From Membranipora membranacea (taxonomy: Eukaryota > Bryozoa > Gymnolaemata > Cheilostomatida > Membraniporidae): a stretch of 64,000 nucleotides of DNA. Positions within the stretch are counted from its first letter, which is position 1. Every line of letters begins with the position of its first letter. Shown here in pieces: positions 30,301-42,700 of this stretch. The stretch lies in assembly GCA_914767715.1 (NCBI GenBank), contig OU612068.1, positions 33,420,001-33,484,000 on the forward strand, in the 5' to 3' direction. The notes under the pieces were generated by a model. The model had not been told where the DNA came from. It ran no database searches and saw only the letters and a list, made by a program, of their open reading frames with translations. Made by a program: the position numbers and the translations under genes.

Positions 30301-32377
30301 AATCCTCAACCATACAGGTAAAAAACCACTTGTCTAGTCTTTGCTGGTAAATATGCATGTAGAATATTAGAAAATTTTAGGGTATGTTTCGCGCCCTTTT
30401 CACAGTAATGATTAAGAAGAATATTCTAACATCACTGACTTACGCTCTCACTTAGTTTTTATGGTGATTACAGACTTACCTTGCCAAGGGCACTATATAC
30501 ATTTACTCACATTCATAGAGGGAACAGTACTAGACTCTGTTGAATACAGCGCGCCCTATGGTCTGTTAGAAGAAATAGGTATAGCAATAGCAAGGTGATT
30601 ATGTTATTTCTGGTTCATAGATTATTGAGTTGTCCTTCCTTGAACCATGTGAAGATAAATATTAAATTTTATTGTAAAAAGTTGATTGTTTGCTTCTCAA
30701 AGCAGTTTATTGCCTGCTGTATTCAACATATTTGATATCTCATTGGAAATTTAAAGAAAACGACTTCAAGTAACGCAACTTGTCTAGGATTCAAAATTAC
30801 CTCCGATGAAGCCCAATTTTTGTCTATATTCATCAAGCAATCAGCCTCGTAAAATACATAAACAACTGCAGTAACATATTAACACAATGTTACAGACTGA
30901 AGTTAATTTTATTTATATATTCATTTCTGTTTTTGGGCTGTGTAGCAATGTGATAGCTGTTTATGTGATAGCTGTTTAGCTGTGATAGCTGTTTAGATGA
31001 TAGCTGTTTAGCTGTGATAGCTGTTTATGTTGGTGTTAAAAGGAATTTGGTTACAAGGGGTAAATGATTTGCTAATTCTCAGTTCAGCGGTCACTATACA
31101 GTTCGGTTAACCTGTGTCATTCAACCTTAAAGAAACAGGGTGAAAGAAAGGGGTTTATCGGTATATGACCTATGTTATTATATAATGTGATGTGTGTTTT
31201 TTTTTAAGAATGCATAAAAGTATGAAGTTGTATGATGACGCCATTCTGCCAGCTGAGGATCCTCCTCGAGCCTGGAATCTCTGTAACCCCGGAGCGGTGG
31301 TCAGCCGGGTAGATAAGATTGGGTTAGCCTGTGATGATGCTGTTATATGTCGCAGGGCTTTGAATGAGTGGAAGCTGTACTTTGAACGACATAGCAAGAG
31401 CCTCAATCACAGTTAGTATTATTGTATATAATCAAAGCTCTGCACGAGGATAGTTATTACCATAGCTATTGATCGATGGGAAGCTTTTAACAGTCAATGA
31501 GAAATTTTCTGATTATTCAAATGGACTCTGATATGCCTGTACTATGTTCATTTACAAGCCTATTTCAATCCAAAAATTTTTTTTTTTAAATACTGATGTT
31601 ACTTAGTGACTGCCCTCTGCATGCTTTGGAGCAGATAGGGTATAAATTTGAGTGGTTGTTTTGTTGATAATTAAATAAGGTGCTACATCCTATTCTTCAC
31701 TTACATGCCATATCTCATATGCTTGTACATGGATATACCACTCTGACCCAATACTTCATTTCATGCATTTTGTGTAGATAGAGGGCTCACACATTACAAC
31801 ATCCTCTATCTATACCATGAGGATGACTTTATGAATGACTTATCATATCACTCCGTCAATCTGTGACATCCTGAATAGAACATCCTGTATGTTGTGTGTT
31901 AGATATTCTGATATGTCTGTTATTGTAGGTATCTTACATGGAGATCTCAACATTAACAACATAATAGTGACCGACAACAGTTCTAAGCTACAACTCTCAG
32001 GTTTTATTGACATACTCGATGTGATCTATGGACCTGCTATGATAGACCTGGCCACTCTTATTATATCAGTACAAGCTAAGTCAGTCTACCACTCTGACGG
32101 TAGATGTATACTAGATACCACCAGGGCCGTGTTACAGGGTTATACCAGCGAGGGCACTGCTGCTATTACTGGTTGTGAGATGGAGCTGTTATATTATTGT
32201 ATAGCAGCGCGATGTGCTCAGATAGTAGTGCTCTGTCAGTACGACGCCCTCAGCGACCCTGATAATATTGAATATCTTCTGGCTGATAATGAGGATACTT
32301 TAATTGTCCTGCGTCATTTCTATGAAACATATAAACTGCAAGATTTCCTAGACTTGGTAGTTCAATATAAGGAATGA
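27384..32377 (+). CDS. HYKK: Hydroxylysine kinase-like protein (APH/aminoglycoside phosphotransferase fold)
   Basis: Hydroxylysine kinase phosphorylates 5-hydroxy-L-lysine with GTP in collagen/lysine breakdown. Exons: 27384-27461 (tentative first exon), 29818-30046, 30183-30317, 30474-30594, 31209-31411, 31929-32377; total 1215 nt, 404 aa, against about 373 in human. The exon at 29818 has an in-frame stop just upstream of its acceptor and no early Met, so a separate start exon is needed. 27384-27461 ends in CAAG|gtaagg at a codon boundary and follows a TATA-like box, but its 26 residues (MGSREPKLQIRRSG...) have no homology I recognise. Core features: LPGYDDYSAVV near the start, matching the LPSYDD region of the family; Brenner motif HGDLNINN at about 259-266 with the catalytic Asp261; and the Mg-binding segment SGFIDILDVIYG, where the usual DFGD reads DILD with both Asp kept. 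Residues DRALNEW-type helix precede the catalytic loop. The 3' neighbour BBS10 is convergent. Confidence 0.85.
27520..27586 (-). repeat. tRNA-like SINE head (degenerate tRNA gene)
   Basis: On the minus strand a perfect Pol III B box, GGTTCGAATCC, lies at 27529-27539, with an A-box-like GAATGGGTTAGG upstream. A 7-bp acceptor stem can form (GTGGTGA with TCACTAC, one G-T pair). The total is about 66 nt and the D, anticodon and T stems pair poorly, so a tRNA-derived SINE head or tRNA pseudogene is more likely than a working tRNA. It lies in the HYKK first intron. Confidence 0.55.
27579..27935. repeat. 13-bp minisatellite containing CCCTAA, about 27 copies
   Basis: Unit ACACCACCCTAAC, almost invariant; one copy near 27901 reads ACAAACC. 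Each unit holds CCCTAAC, which overlaps the animal telomere motif TTAGGG on the other strand, but the 13-bp period shows it is not a telomeric array. The first units merge with the end of the tRNA-like sequence (CCCATTCACCACCCTAAC), so the array apparently grew from it. Confidence 0.95.
29157..29611. mobile_element. 455-bp foldback MITE flanked by TTAA
   Basis: Long inverted arms. 29157 onwards (GCCTCTATTCGGAGTTG, then ACCCACGCCGCATAGG, GGTGATGAAAAGAGGGTTAT, GGATAAAAATG) is mirrored by the reverse complement of the sequence ending at 29611. The best-conserved part is about 85 bp and similarity extends to about 150 bp per arm. TTAA lies directly outside both ends (29153-29156 and 29612-29615), the target site duplication of piggyBac-type elements. 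There is no transposase ORF; a 61-codon frame inside (29342-29527) is not protein-like. In HYKK intron 1. Confidence 0.88.
30951..31028. repeat. Short tandem repeat in a HYKK intron
   Basis: Five copies of TGATAGCTGTTTA separated by 2-4 nt (TG, GCTG, GA, GCTG), so the period alternates between about 15 and 17 bp. Confidence 0.85.
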
Positions 32378-34239
32378 TGTCGGTTGAAATTTTTTTGAAG
32401 GTTCAGTCTTTGTAATAACAGCATTCCGCAGAGAAAGTTATATACCAGACAGAAGATGATCGCACTTCAAGATCAGTTAGCGTTTAATTGGCATAAACGC
32501 TACATACAATCTAACACATTGATATTGGCATTGTGGTGTAATAATGGCTGCCGATACATCAGGTGTGTCTATTAATGAGGTGTATATATAAACACATTAC
32601 AGGCGCCTAATCGCACCGACACGGTTGGTTTCTGTTTAGAATCTGAGTGACCCTCTAAATTTGACAGTATTCATTAATTGGCTAAATCTTTTATTGGTTA
32701 CTGAAAAGTGGCCGCTGATTTCTAATACGCATTGTATCTAGAGGTTTCTTTCATCAATAACTAGCATGACTAAATTCAGACGAACAAGTGCAATGCTCCC
32801 AGAGTCCAGAAATGTATTTTTCATTCCACGCTCTATATGTGTCTCAAGTCCAATCTCTAAATTTATATGAGGCAAATTTGTACTCTGCAGGGAATCGGTA
32901 GCTGTGTTATCCGACATTATCAATTCAGACAGCGCATGAAATATTTATATCAGACACAATTGAAGAAATTCATAACTTTCATCTTGTAACATGCCTCATA
33001 TTTGCACTAATGATCATGCTACCAGCATTAAACCAGCCATCCATCTTCAAAACCAATAAGAATTCTTCTGATCCTGCGAGTGTGTTATGTGGCAATTATA
33101 GCTGTCCTACAGATACTTCATTTCTGAGAAATAAGATGTTGACGGACAACTTTGATCTCTTAAACTGTTCAGTATGCTGTTTAATTGCTGTAGAAAACTA
33201 ACACCTGATTTAGAACAGTTCCAGATTTTCCCAGATACAACCAACAACAATTTTAAACCAATAACCAGAGTAAATACCATGAATACATGATCAATAGTTA
33301 ATTCTATCAATACTACTACGTAAATTGATATCTTACATCATAATACCTAATCAAACACCCAAATGCTGTTGATCTATTCAATGCAAAACAATTAAAGAAA
33401 TTTTAATTTGACTTAAGGAAATAATAACATTTGATGCCAATATTTAAATTATTTTGATTCTCAATTACAAGGACAACAAATCACACAGCATGTTTAGCTG
33501 AAGAATGTTACGTTAGGCACATTACATTCCAGAGCCATCTGCTGATGACTGTACATCTAGGATTCTCATATCTAGTAACTGAGAAAACAAGATGGCTGCT
33601 TGGTTAATCATTACCCTGAGAGGGTGCGGTTATCATTACCCTGAGAGGGTGCGGTTATCATACATTTGGTAAAAATCGTAATCATTTAAATATAAATAAA
33701 CAGTACATAAATTTTGCAACGAGTAGAGGTAGAAAAAATGCAATGCGGTGTTTAGAGGTAGAAAAATAGTTAGCCATTGCGTGGGAAGACAGCTTAGAAA
33801 AGCTCATATTCAAAGTTACTTATGAAAAGTGATGCTTTATTTAGTTACGTTTTATGACAATGTTTTATGGCTAATTATATAACTGGTACAAGCTGTGATA
33901 GTATATGAGGGAAGAGGCGGTAACAATGAGGAGAATGTTAATTATAAAATTTTGAGCAGATTAATATATCATTGGTTGGGTTACCTATTATATTTATCAT
34001 GGAAGTCTGCTGCCCAATGTATATACAGCAATAATGTATGTAGTTTTATCATCATAACTTTCACACATGTGTACCAAATTGTGATACTGAAGCTTATAGA
34101 AATGACAGCTGTCAGTGAAATCGACTTGAATGTGATAACTTTGTATAGCAATTGATTTCTACGCACTGACAAAAGCAGCAAACAGACTGTTTATTGCAGT
34201 TTACACAGAATAATCAGAGCTGTGACCATTCGTCCAAGT
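32378..34239. other. Convergent spacer between HYKK (+) and BBS10 (-)
   Basis: AT-rich, without coding signal. It contains a two-copy 25-bp direct repeat near 33606-33660 (CATTACCCTGAGAGGGTGCG in each). AATAAA at 33695-33700 is a distant candidate polyadenylation signal for HYKK. The minus-strand signal for BBS10 is listed separately. Confidence 0.5.
34190..34195 (-). terminator. Probable polyadenylation signal of BBS10
   Basis: AATAAA on the minus strand, 45 bases after the BBS10 stop codon. Confidence 0.55.
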
Positions 34240-37200
34240 TCAGATTACATGGTCCAACTTGAGAAGTTGGTTTAGTGTTGTAAGGACTTTAATCAGTGTT
34301 TGACATTTACTGTTAAACGGATGTGTCAGTGTCGTTCTGTATGGCGTCCCTTCATTAGGGTCAATGCTGATTGGCCGTCCACATCTAATGACGTCATGAG
34401 CAGATGAGAGGGTGGACAACCATCGGGGTTTGGCGATGTAGAAAGCGTTTGAGTGGATGAGCTGTGGTATAGACAGTAATGACTCTTTGAGTAATGATAG
34501 TGCCGTTGTACCCACAGCTCCTGCTGGCTGTGTACTCAGATAATTAGAGATAACCTCGTGTAGTGCAAGCTCAAAAGCGCCCCCTACTGGGATGGTACAG
34601 AGGAACTCATTAGATGACTCCTCGTAAAAGAATTCTGTGAAAATAAAATAGTGTTGTGAGTTGCTCGAAAAGGTATGACCCAGAAAAAACAAGTTGAGGT
34701 TTGATCAAAAAACATGTTTACAGTAAGGCACGAGGTAGTTCGATCTTTAGGCTGATTACGCCATCAATATAAACAGAAGTATTGCCGAATATGTCATGGG
34801 TGTCATTGATAAAAAAAATTTTCTGGCAAACTGCCGAGCCAATAAAATATCGGATGTACAGGTTCTCATACTAGTAAATTTCTAAAGCTCCCTAAATATA
34901 ATCAAAGATTAAAACTGAAATCGGATTTGATAGGACTTATCAAATTAAACCTAATCAGCAATGTATAATAATGTACTGCTAATAAAATAAAATCCCGCAA
35001 AGGGCAAATTTGATGTCATTGATCATTCAATTTGAACTACTGAGGTCATAAACACCAAGGTAAATGACGCACACCTCCAAATATTTAGAGATCTTTATAC
35101 ATATTCAAAAAATATATGAATATCTGATTGAATGTAAAAGTTCGATATAACATAGTAAATAATAACATGTAGGTATTTATTTTCATTGTAAACAAAAGTT
35201 AGAATACACTCATTTGGGGCCTGATAGCTCTGGCTGGACAAGAATAGCGTAACACCACAGGGGACTTTCACACCGCTATTACAGATCTGAGCAGTTTTAC
35301 AATCATTGTGGCAGCAGGGTTTATTGTTACAGCTAGTGTGTACCTTATGTATTAATACGTAGTGTATACCTGATTTTCCGAGTGCACTATTGGGAGACAT
35401 GGCAGGGGCTGAGAAGGGTGACATCAGACCACAGTTTGGTTCGTGAGGTGTGAGACAGATTCCACTATCTCCACCTTCAGACATACGAGAGGAGCGAACT
35501 ACTGAACTACATGTAGAGAGGCTCTCCATTGATGCTCCTATATTCACTGCATCAATACTAAAAATTGAGAGAAGCTTAATACCGATGTATCTTTGGGGAC
35601 TGGGGTACTGTGCTAAACAGCCTATATGTAGTAGATTGAATCCCTCAAGTTTAATTATAGAAATCATTGTCCAAATAAAGCACGCCTAAGGCAGCATGAC
35701 AATAGATCAAATAAACAGAGGTAGTGAGAAGTGACATATTTTTTAGAAATAAAACACAATTATTGATTGTGTTGAGTCATTCTAATAATTGAATTAATCA
35801 AGCGGTTAAAGTCTTTCAGGTAGTTTTTTTAATGTCTCAGCATGGGCGTTGACTTTTGGACTACATTTCACAAACCGAAAGAAAAAGATTCATCATCAGT
35901 GGCATAATAAAAAATCTTTATGATCTTCTTGAATCACTTGACAGGTTATGAAAGCATCTGTTAGTTTATTCTGATATTTCTATAGGATGAAATATGGATG
36001 CACAATGACATGATATATTATGTTTAAATACCTACGCTGCACAGCATCCATTTCTCTCCTAATCACAAATAACTGAGTTAAGGAAAATATTGAATTTTTT
36101 GGCAACATCAAGCTAATAATATTTCAGATTTTTTTTCCACGCTCGCGCCCAAAAGATGTGGTGCATGTCTGAAAGTATCTAAAATATTGTATGAAGCTAG
36201 AATGGAGATAATTTCAGCTTGTGTATAGGAAACACATTCAAGACCACATTATCTAAATACTCTATGAAAAGATGCACTTACAAATTATGAAAAGATTTTG
36301 ATGAGCTATGCTATTAGCACTGGTACTTACTTTCCCTGACATGTGAAGCTAGACGAAGACAGAGCACCCCTGACGATTTTCAGTGAATCTGATATCAGAC
36401 TGGTCACTTGGAAGCATATGCCGTCAGTTGGTGCGGAGACCACAAGGCATGATGGATAAGCTGAAGCATTCACAGGTTCAATGTTGACATGACTGTGAGA
36501 ACCAAGCACAAGCTGGTTGCATGATTTTGCTTGCCCGATATGATGTTTGTCCAGTTCGTGAATATTAGAGACAATATCTACATGCAGTATGGCAGAGATG
36601 TAACCGAGTTCTTCCTCTGGGATGGTGTGTATAGCAGCTATTCCATTCTTTGAACACAGTGTCTTCTCAAGGGTAGAGAGTTCCACTGCTGTGAGAAGTA
36701 GCTTGGGACCTAATGTCTCTACGCGACGCAAAAACTCTTCTGTTCGTTTTCGTTTCTGAGATATTATCCTCTCAACCATAGCCTGGTCTTCAGGGTCTGG
36801 AAGCTGAAATTCTATTTGCTGGTTGTATTCATCACTTGCAGTCCCCATAGGGCAATTCAGAAGAATGAACTTGATGGGCAAACCGTCAACAGAATCAAAC
36901 GGCTGTCTCTGATCAATGTTACAGAATCCACGACTGACTATGACACCAGGGAGGAGAGACGAGCTGGCAAGTGTGCGGCCTGGGTTTTGAATGACTAAAG
37001 CATTGAGATTGTCTAAAATGAAGTTGATAACTGATGAAATTGAGTCGACTGATTCCGCGTCACACCAACTCAGAAGCCACTTGACAAGGAGGTTGGCCAT
37101 ATGGGATGCATCATATTCCAATAAATGGCTGTTCATTGCTCCCATAATCAGTGATCTGAAACCAAGCTGCCGGTTTTCATGGGCTGCCACATTACTATGT

Positions 37201-37619
37201 ATGCAGAATCTATCCATTGCTAAGAATAAAGCGGGCAGGATATCCCTTAATACAACACCAAAGTCTTGTGCTAGCCTGGTTACACTTTCCCTTTGATGAG
37301 TTTGGTTGTTGTTGTTTGTTCCAACTACACTCTCTGCTCTCTTTAGCAGTTCATTTAGCAGAACCATGAATGTTTTACTATCATCACCAGAGTCCTGTTG
37401 GCTGTTTGATACACAAGATATAATGAACTGAGCTATTGGATGTGATATGTTGAATGTTTTCAGTATATCTGTACCCTTATTTGTGATGAGAACCTTCCCT
37501 GAGGCTGTTGAGATCACTGTATGCTGAAAGCTAGGCCCATAGCCAGTAATAAGAGGCTTGTAGAGCGATGATACAATACTCTGAATCTCTGTGAGTCCAA
37601 CAGCACGTATATTAGCCAT
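34240..37619 (-). CDS. BBS10: BBS10, chaperonin-like Bardet-Biedl syndrome protein
   Basis: A divergent group II chaperonin-like protein that, with BBS6 and BBS12, helps CCT assemble the BBSome needed for ciliary membrane traffic. Exons on the minus strand: 37619-36331, 35557-35370, 34634-34240; 1289+188+395 = 1872 nt, 623 aa, all phases agree. Human BBS10 is 723 aa and is also dominated by one very large exon. Matches to the family: the N-terminal TASGKVLITNKGTDILKTF, then SHPIAQFIISCVS; the apical and intermediate middle part (LPGVIVSRGF, GIAAIHTIPEEELGYI); and the C-terminal VGGAFELALHEVISNYL and LIKVLTTLNQLLKLDHVI, matching the end of human BBS10. The nucleotide motif GDGAKT of human BBS10 reads GDDSKT here, so ATP binding may be altered. 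The central insertion is shorter than in vertebrates. An organism with this gene is expected to have cilia. Tandem with AOAH on the same strand but 2.2 kb apart. Confidence 0.93.
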
Positions 37620-38288
37620 GGTATTTTCCCATCCACACTTCTGCTCACTTGTAAAGCCAATGGCCGCTGTTATGATTTCTCACAAGCAACTTTCTAGAGA
37701 TGAAAGAAAGCCAAGCATGCTGTTTCCTATCACCAATGTAAACAATAGCTGGGAGCAGTTTAAATACAGAGGATTGCAATTGGACAGATATCACCAATCA
37801 AATAGCTCATAGTAACAACAAGACTGATTGGACCTCGCTTTAAAGCCAGTAACCAATGATGATAGACTTAATATTTTGTCTCTACACAGTGGAACACAAC
37901 TCCCTGGGTTAGGGAGGGTCAATTGCATAGATACAAAAACTGTTTTTATATCAATAGTCAATTGTCAAAGAATGCCTGCTCACACTAGGGAGAGTGTTTT
38001 ATCTAATTTTGGTATAACACACATGATTATCATGTGTGAGTGAGAAATAATAGGGCCATATGTGCGCGGGTATCGTATTCGGCACCAATTTTCACATAGG
38101 TCGGAGCATACCTGGTACACAAACAGCAGGACTTTGATCCTGGTACCCCCATCACAAGCTTGTAAATAGGGAGGGTGGGTGTAATGGACAACAGGAGCTC
38201 ATGCCTTCTCTACACCATATACCTAATAACAATATATTATCATGGGTCAATGACAATCAATTGAAAATAAGCAGCTGCAAACCTAAAT

Positions 38289-38714
38289 TTGAGGATGCTG
38301 AGAGCTGTACGCCCTTACGTTGATACCAAACTTATGGTAGATTTGTATTACACTTTCTTTTATCCTCACTTGATATATGGGATTGAGTTTTGGGGTCACG
38401 CTTCTGAAACAGCCCTGCAACCAATCGTTATTTTGCGAGTTATTGTTAAAATTAGACCAGGCTTACACATTTCATCCTATTTTAAACCATTTAAAGTTAT
38501 GCCACTTGCGATGCTATTTGAATATCAAATATTAAAGCTACTCTTTAAACATTATGAAAAAGGTGATATTTTAAATCAAAACTCTGATAATCAATATGAC
38601 ACAATGCTTGTGGTGCGTCAGTGGGCCCACGGCGACAGTGAGGGGCAGCCACTCCCGTACTGCGGCTCATTTATGCATCCTGGTGGCAGGAAAGTGGGAC
38701 AGCTTTCACTCTAG
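38289..38714 (+). pseudogene. Decayed non-LTR retrotransposon (LINE) reverse transcriptase C-terminal fragment
   Basis: About the first 95 codons resemble the region after the RT catalytic domain of Jockey/RTE/CR1-type LINEs: VDLYYTFFYPHLIYGIEFWG followed by a helix where the family has lQkraiR, then a hydrophobic segment ending FEYQILKLLFKHYEKGD. There is no YADD box, endonuclease or start context nearby, so this is a 5'-truncated, dead copy. The last 40 codons of the frame are not family-like. Confidence 0.7.
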
Positions 38715-38891
38715 TTTCTGGGATATCTAGCTGTTCCCATGCTTCTATACTGTATGGTTATTTTTTTCAATTTCAAGCTTCTTTTATATCCATCCTTTTA
38801 GCATAATTAAAGAAAAAAACAAAAAAACCTGGCGTTATGGATTCCCAGTTTTACATTGCGTTGCATCACATAGCATTACATTGGCACATTA

Positions 38892-39054
38892 ATCTTGTGT
38901 CAGAGCTGAAAATGGGAAAATAATACCAGTTTTGCAACTATTAACAATGCTGGGTTTTAATGATGGATCATTAAATTATCCATCATTAAAACCCAGCATC
39001 GTTAATAGTTGCAAATCTGGTATTATTTTCCTATTTTCAGCTCTGACACAAGAT
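38892..39054. mobile_element. 163-bp long inverted repeat (foldback/MITE-like)
   Basis: Arms of about 75 bp, nearly identical, beginning ATCTTGTGTCAGAGCTGAAA and including AATAATACCAG, GCAACTATTAACAATGCTGG and TTTTAATGATGG; the centre is a short AT spacer (ATCATTAAATTAT). Only a few mismatches separate the arms, so insertion was recent or the palindrome is kept by conversion. No clear target site duplication. Confidence 0.9.
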
Positions 39055-39796
39055 AAACTTAACTGATATTAACTTTATGGAAATTAATATAGACTGACTG
39101 CAATACAAATGGACATATTGACTTATTCAATTTTTATCCAAGAATAAATGTTTTGCTCCATGCTGCTGCATGCTGCGAGTTATTTTCTATCTTGAACCAA
39201 TCAACAATCAGTCCTTGTCACCTAACACAGGTAAGTGTATAATTTTGTATATTTTCAGATACGACTGCACAGGATATCAGGATTAAACTGACAGACTGAG
39301 GCCGCTTCTAGGTTATTATTTGTTGATTTGATTTATCGTGTAATGTACTATATTGTTAATGTTCATACAATAACTCACTGTAAGAAAACTTGCATTGAAT
39401 TAGCAGCTGTTTATGACGAGAAAAAATGAGCAAAAATCAGCTGTAACAGAGAATGATATAAAAATTTTTTTCACAAAATGTAAACATACAAAATAGAACA
39501 CTCAATCTTTCTCAAAAAACTCTTCACGATTTGATTTTAGACACTGTCACTATTTTGATTCATAGAAGGAATGATCAACACTTATGATTGTTCTCGGCCA
39601 AGTCCAAGCAGACAACCAGTTTTCAATGATATGTGTATCCCTGATAAAAAGTGTGGATAAAATTTACCTAAATTAATCTGTATATTCTTTGGCATCAGAG
39701 TGGGGAAGATCGGGGTGTGGTCTGGGGTGTGGTCTGGGGGTATGGTTTGGGGGTATGGTTTGGGGGCGTGTGAATAGAGCCAGTTTTCGGAACACC

Positions 39797-42700
39797 TTAG
39801 TACCCACCCTGATCGCCAAAAGTTTTCTTTATTGCTGCATTATGTTTGTTGAGAGGACCTAAATAATGTGATAGATTCAGTTCAAGATACCTCCACACCT
39901 CGACAGCAGACAGCGCCTGTCCCAACTGACAAAAAAATAAAATAAAAACTATTTACATGTAGTAGCAAATAAAGATACAATTGTGAGCTAACAATAAAAT
40001 GGATGGGAAATTTAATAATACAAAGGTTGGTAACTTTGGAGAAATGTATAGCATGACAAATATACCAATTTTTCTTTTAGTTAACCAGCCATCTTTTTAT
40101 TCCACCAATGTCTAACTCTGTGTGTGATGGATATGGTGATATGCTTACCTGGTTAGGGTGGAATCCATCTACAGACTCGATCAGCTGATAACCACTATCA
40201 GGACCGTGCTCTACCAGATATTTAGTTATGACTGAAACAAAAAAAATCATAAACAAGCTATTCAGGTAGCACGAAGTTTGTCCTTGACTCCCTGCAGGTA
40301 GGAAGGCGCAACTATAATAACATTAATAAACAGAAGTGGAGTTATCTACACTTGTGATAGAAGGAGACAACTGATCTGATGCACTCAGGGTTTTTCAGAC
40401 AATTTATAATTATGACAGATCATTATTATCCTCTCTATATGCCTGGATACTGCCAAGACAATTAGTGAGGTTTGATAGTGGGTGAATATCTATTAAGTAT
40501 TTGATTCACAGACAAGGGAGGGAACACAGCTTACGACTCCCAAGTTATCTAAAATACAGAACTGCCTTTGATTATGGGCAACAGCATAATGCCTATTCAG
40601 TTATACCAAGGGGTTACACAAACCTAATTTAAGCAATACCCTTTCACAAGACACTGATTTTTATGATATCTGCTAAATGAATTATATGACCGGGCAACTC
40701 GATGCACAAACTGTCGACTTCCAAATAATATATTTATTGACAAGCACATTTCATGCTATAATTTCTACATTACCTGTATTGATGGGACAATCGACATAAT
40801 TGATCTCCATGTTAGCCCATCTATGTATGTTAGTCTTTGCGAATTCTTTCATGGTCCTACTCAGATTCTGTGCCCTCTCTGTTGTCAGACGCCTCATTGT
40901 TGCGTTGTTGTTGAGCCAGCCGACACAGGGAGTTACCTGGAACAAATGAGGGAATCGGTGGAAAATTATGACAAAAAAAATATTTGAGCTGTCATCTCCA
41001 ACACAAAATCTGGCATTTATCAGAGAAAAACTCATTGATTATGCAATCAAGTAAGACTGGACAACATATCGGATAAAACATGTACATGTAATATATATAC
41101 AAGGACAAACCTGCATACAGTTCCACCAGTCATACATCTCACTATATGTAAGATCATTTCTCCATCGACCAAAGGGATGAGTCCTGTTAGCTAAGAACTT
41201 ATACAAGAAGTTCCCGTCCGCCATTCCTATGATTAGCACCTTACTGTCCATTGGGAGCGTCTTGTTCTGTATGTCAACAATAAAAATACTGACTAGAGTT
41301 GACCATTAACTACATCACAGGATAAGATATATTACCATCAGCAAACTCAACCTAGTGTTATATTAGTGTATGATTCAGATGTTATATTCAATGCTTGTTT
41401 TTAATATAACATGTGGCACAATAGATCAGCAGTCTTTTGTAGGTGAGGCTATCATCCAATTCCAAGTCAAATATCTTGGTCAGGTCAACCTGAGTCAACA
41501 ACCTTTATTAATATCACTACAACTTTTTACAATAAGGTTTTTTTTGTAGCTGAGAGCAAGGCCACTATCTACAGATCTCAAATGTGAATACATAAGCAAT
41601 ATCAAAGGGAACCATTCAGATGTTAACAGCAAAAGTAATTGTAGAGTCTCTTTTAGATTGCTATATATTGCTAAGTATAAAAAAAACCATCCCATTACAT
41701 CAGGATGAAATCATCTAGGCCAATACTGACAAGTGGTAGCGTTCATAACAGATTACATAATATGTACCTGTCGATCTATGTCACATACCAGTTTAATGAA
41801 GATAGATTCTAGATTATTGTACATCTGTTTCTCTGTAGTCATACCTGCTAAAGTCTGATCCTCTGGTAAACTGTAAAATGTCAACAGGTCTCATTATTCA
41901 TGCATGGGCTTATATGTTATACTCCATAACTTGATCGCAGATATAAATTTGACTTAATATAACCAAATCAGTGTTTCCATACATATAAATATAGCGGCTG
42001 GTCTATGCATTTAACCATAATGGTTTGTCTATGCATTTAACCACAGTGGTTTGACAATGTACATAACATTTAGATTAGCCTGTTTTTGTTGAGCTGGGCA
42101 GCATTCAAATTTGAACGCTCATGTAACAGAACAAGATAGTACAACTAGAAATTGAAAGTCTTTGTATACCAGTTGCAATTAAAATATGATTGCATGTCAA
42201 ATACAAGTAAAAATATCTACTATATAATTAAGCATCGACAGCTAGACATGTAAACCACTGATAACTTAATAAGATTCAAACTGTCCCTAAATCTCATACT
42301 ACATCATACTACATCATACTACATCATACTACATCATACTACATCATACTACATCATACTACATCATACTACATCATACTACATCATACTACATCATACT
42401 ACATCATACTACATCATACTACATCATACTACATCATACTACATCATACTACATCATACTACATCATACTACATCATACTACATCATACTACATCATACT
42501 ACATCATACTACATCATACTACATCATACTACATCATACTACATCATACTACATCATACTACATCATACTACATCATACTACATCATACTACATCATACT
42601 ACATCATACTACATCATACTACATCATACTACATCATACTACATCATACTACATCATACTACATCATACTACATCATACTACATCATACTACATCATACT

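Larger units (their letters stand above)
37620..39796. other. Spacer between AOAH 3' end and BBS10 5' end
   Basis: Contains the BBS10 promoter (no obvious RFX X-box seen), a LINE reverse transcriptase fragment (38289-38714) and a 163-bp inverted repeat (38892-39054). The rest is AT-rich with no gene. Confidence 0.5.

Noticed and set aside
31764-31928. Possible HYKK exon starting ATAGAGGGCTC
   Set aside because: It has an acceptor but reaches a stop in frame with no good donor. Joining 31411 directly to 31929 keeps phase and gives the expected sequence before HGDLN.
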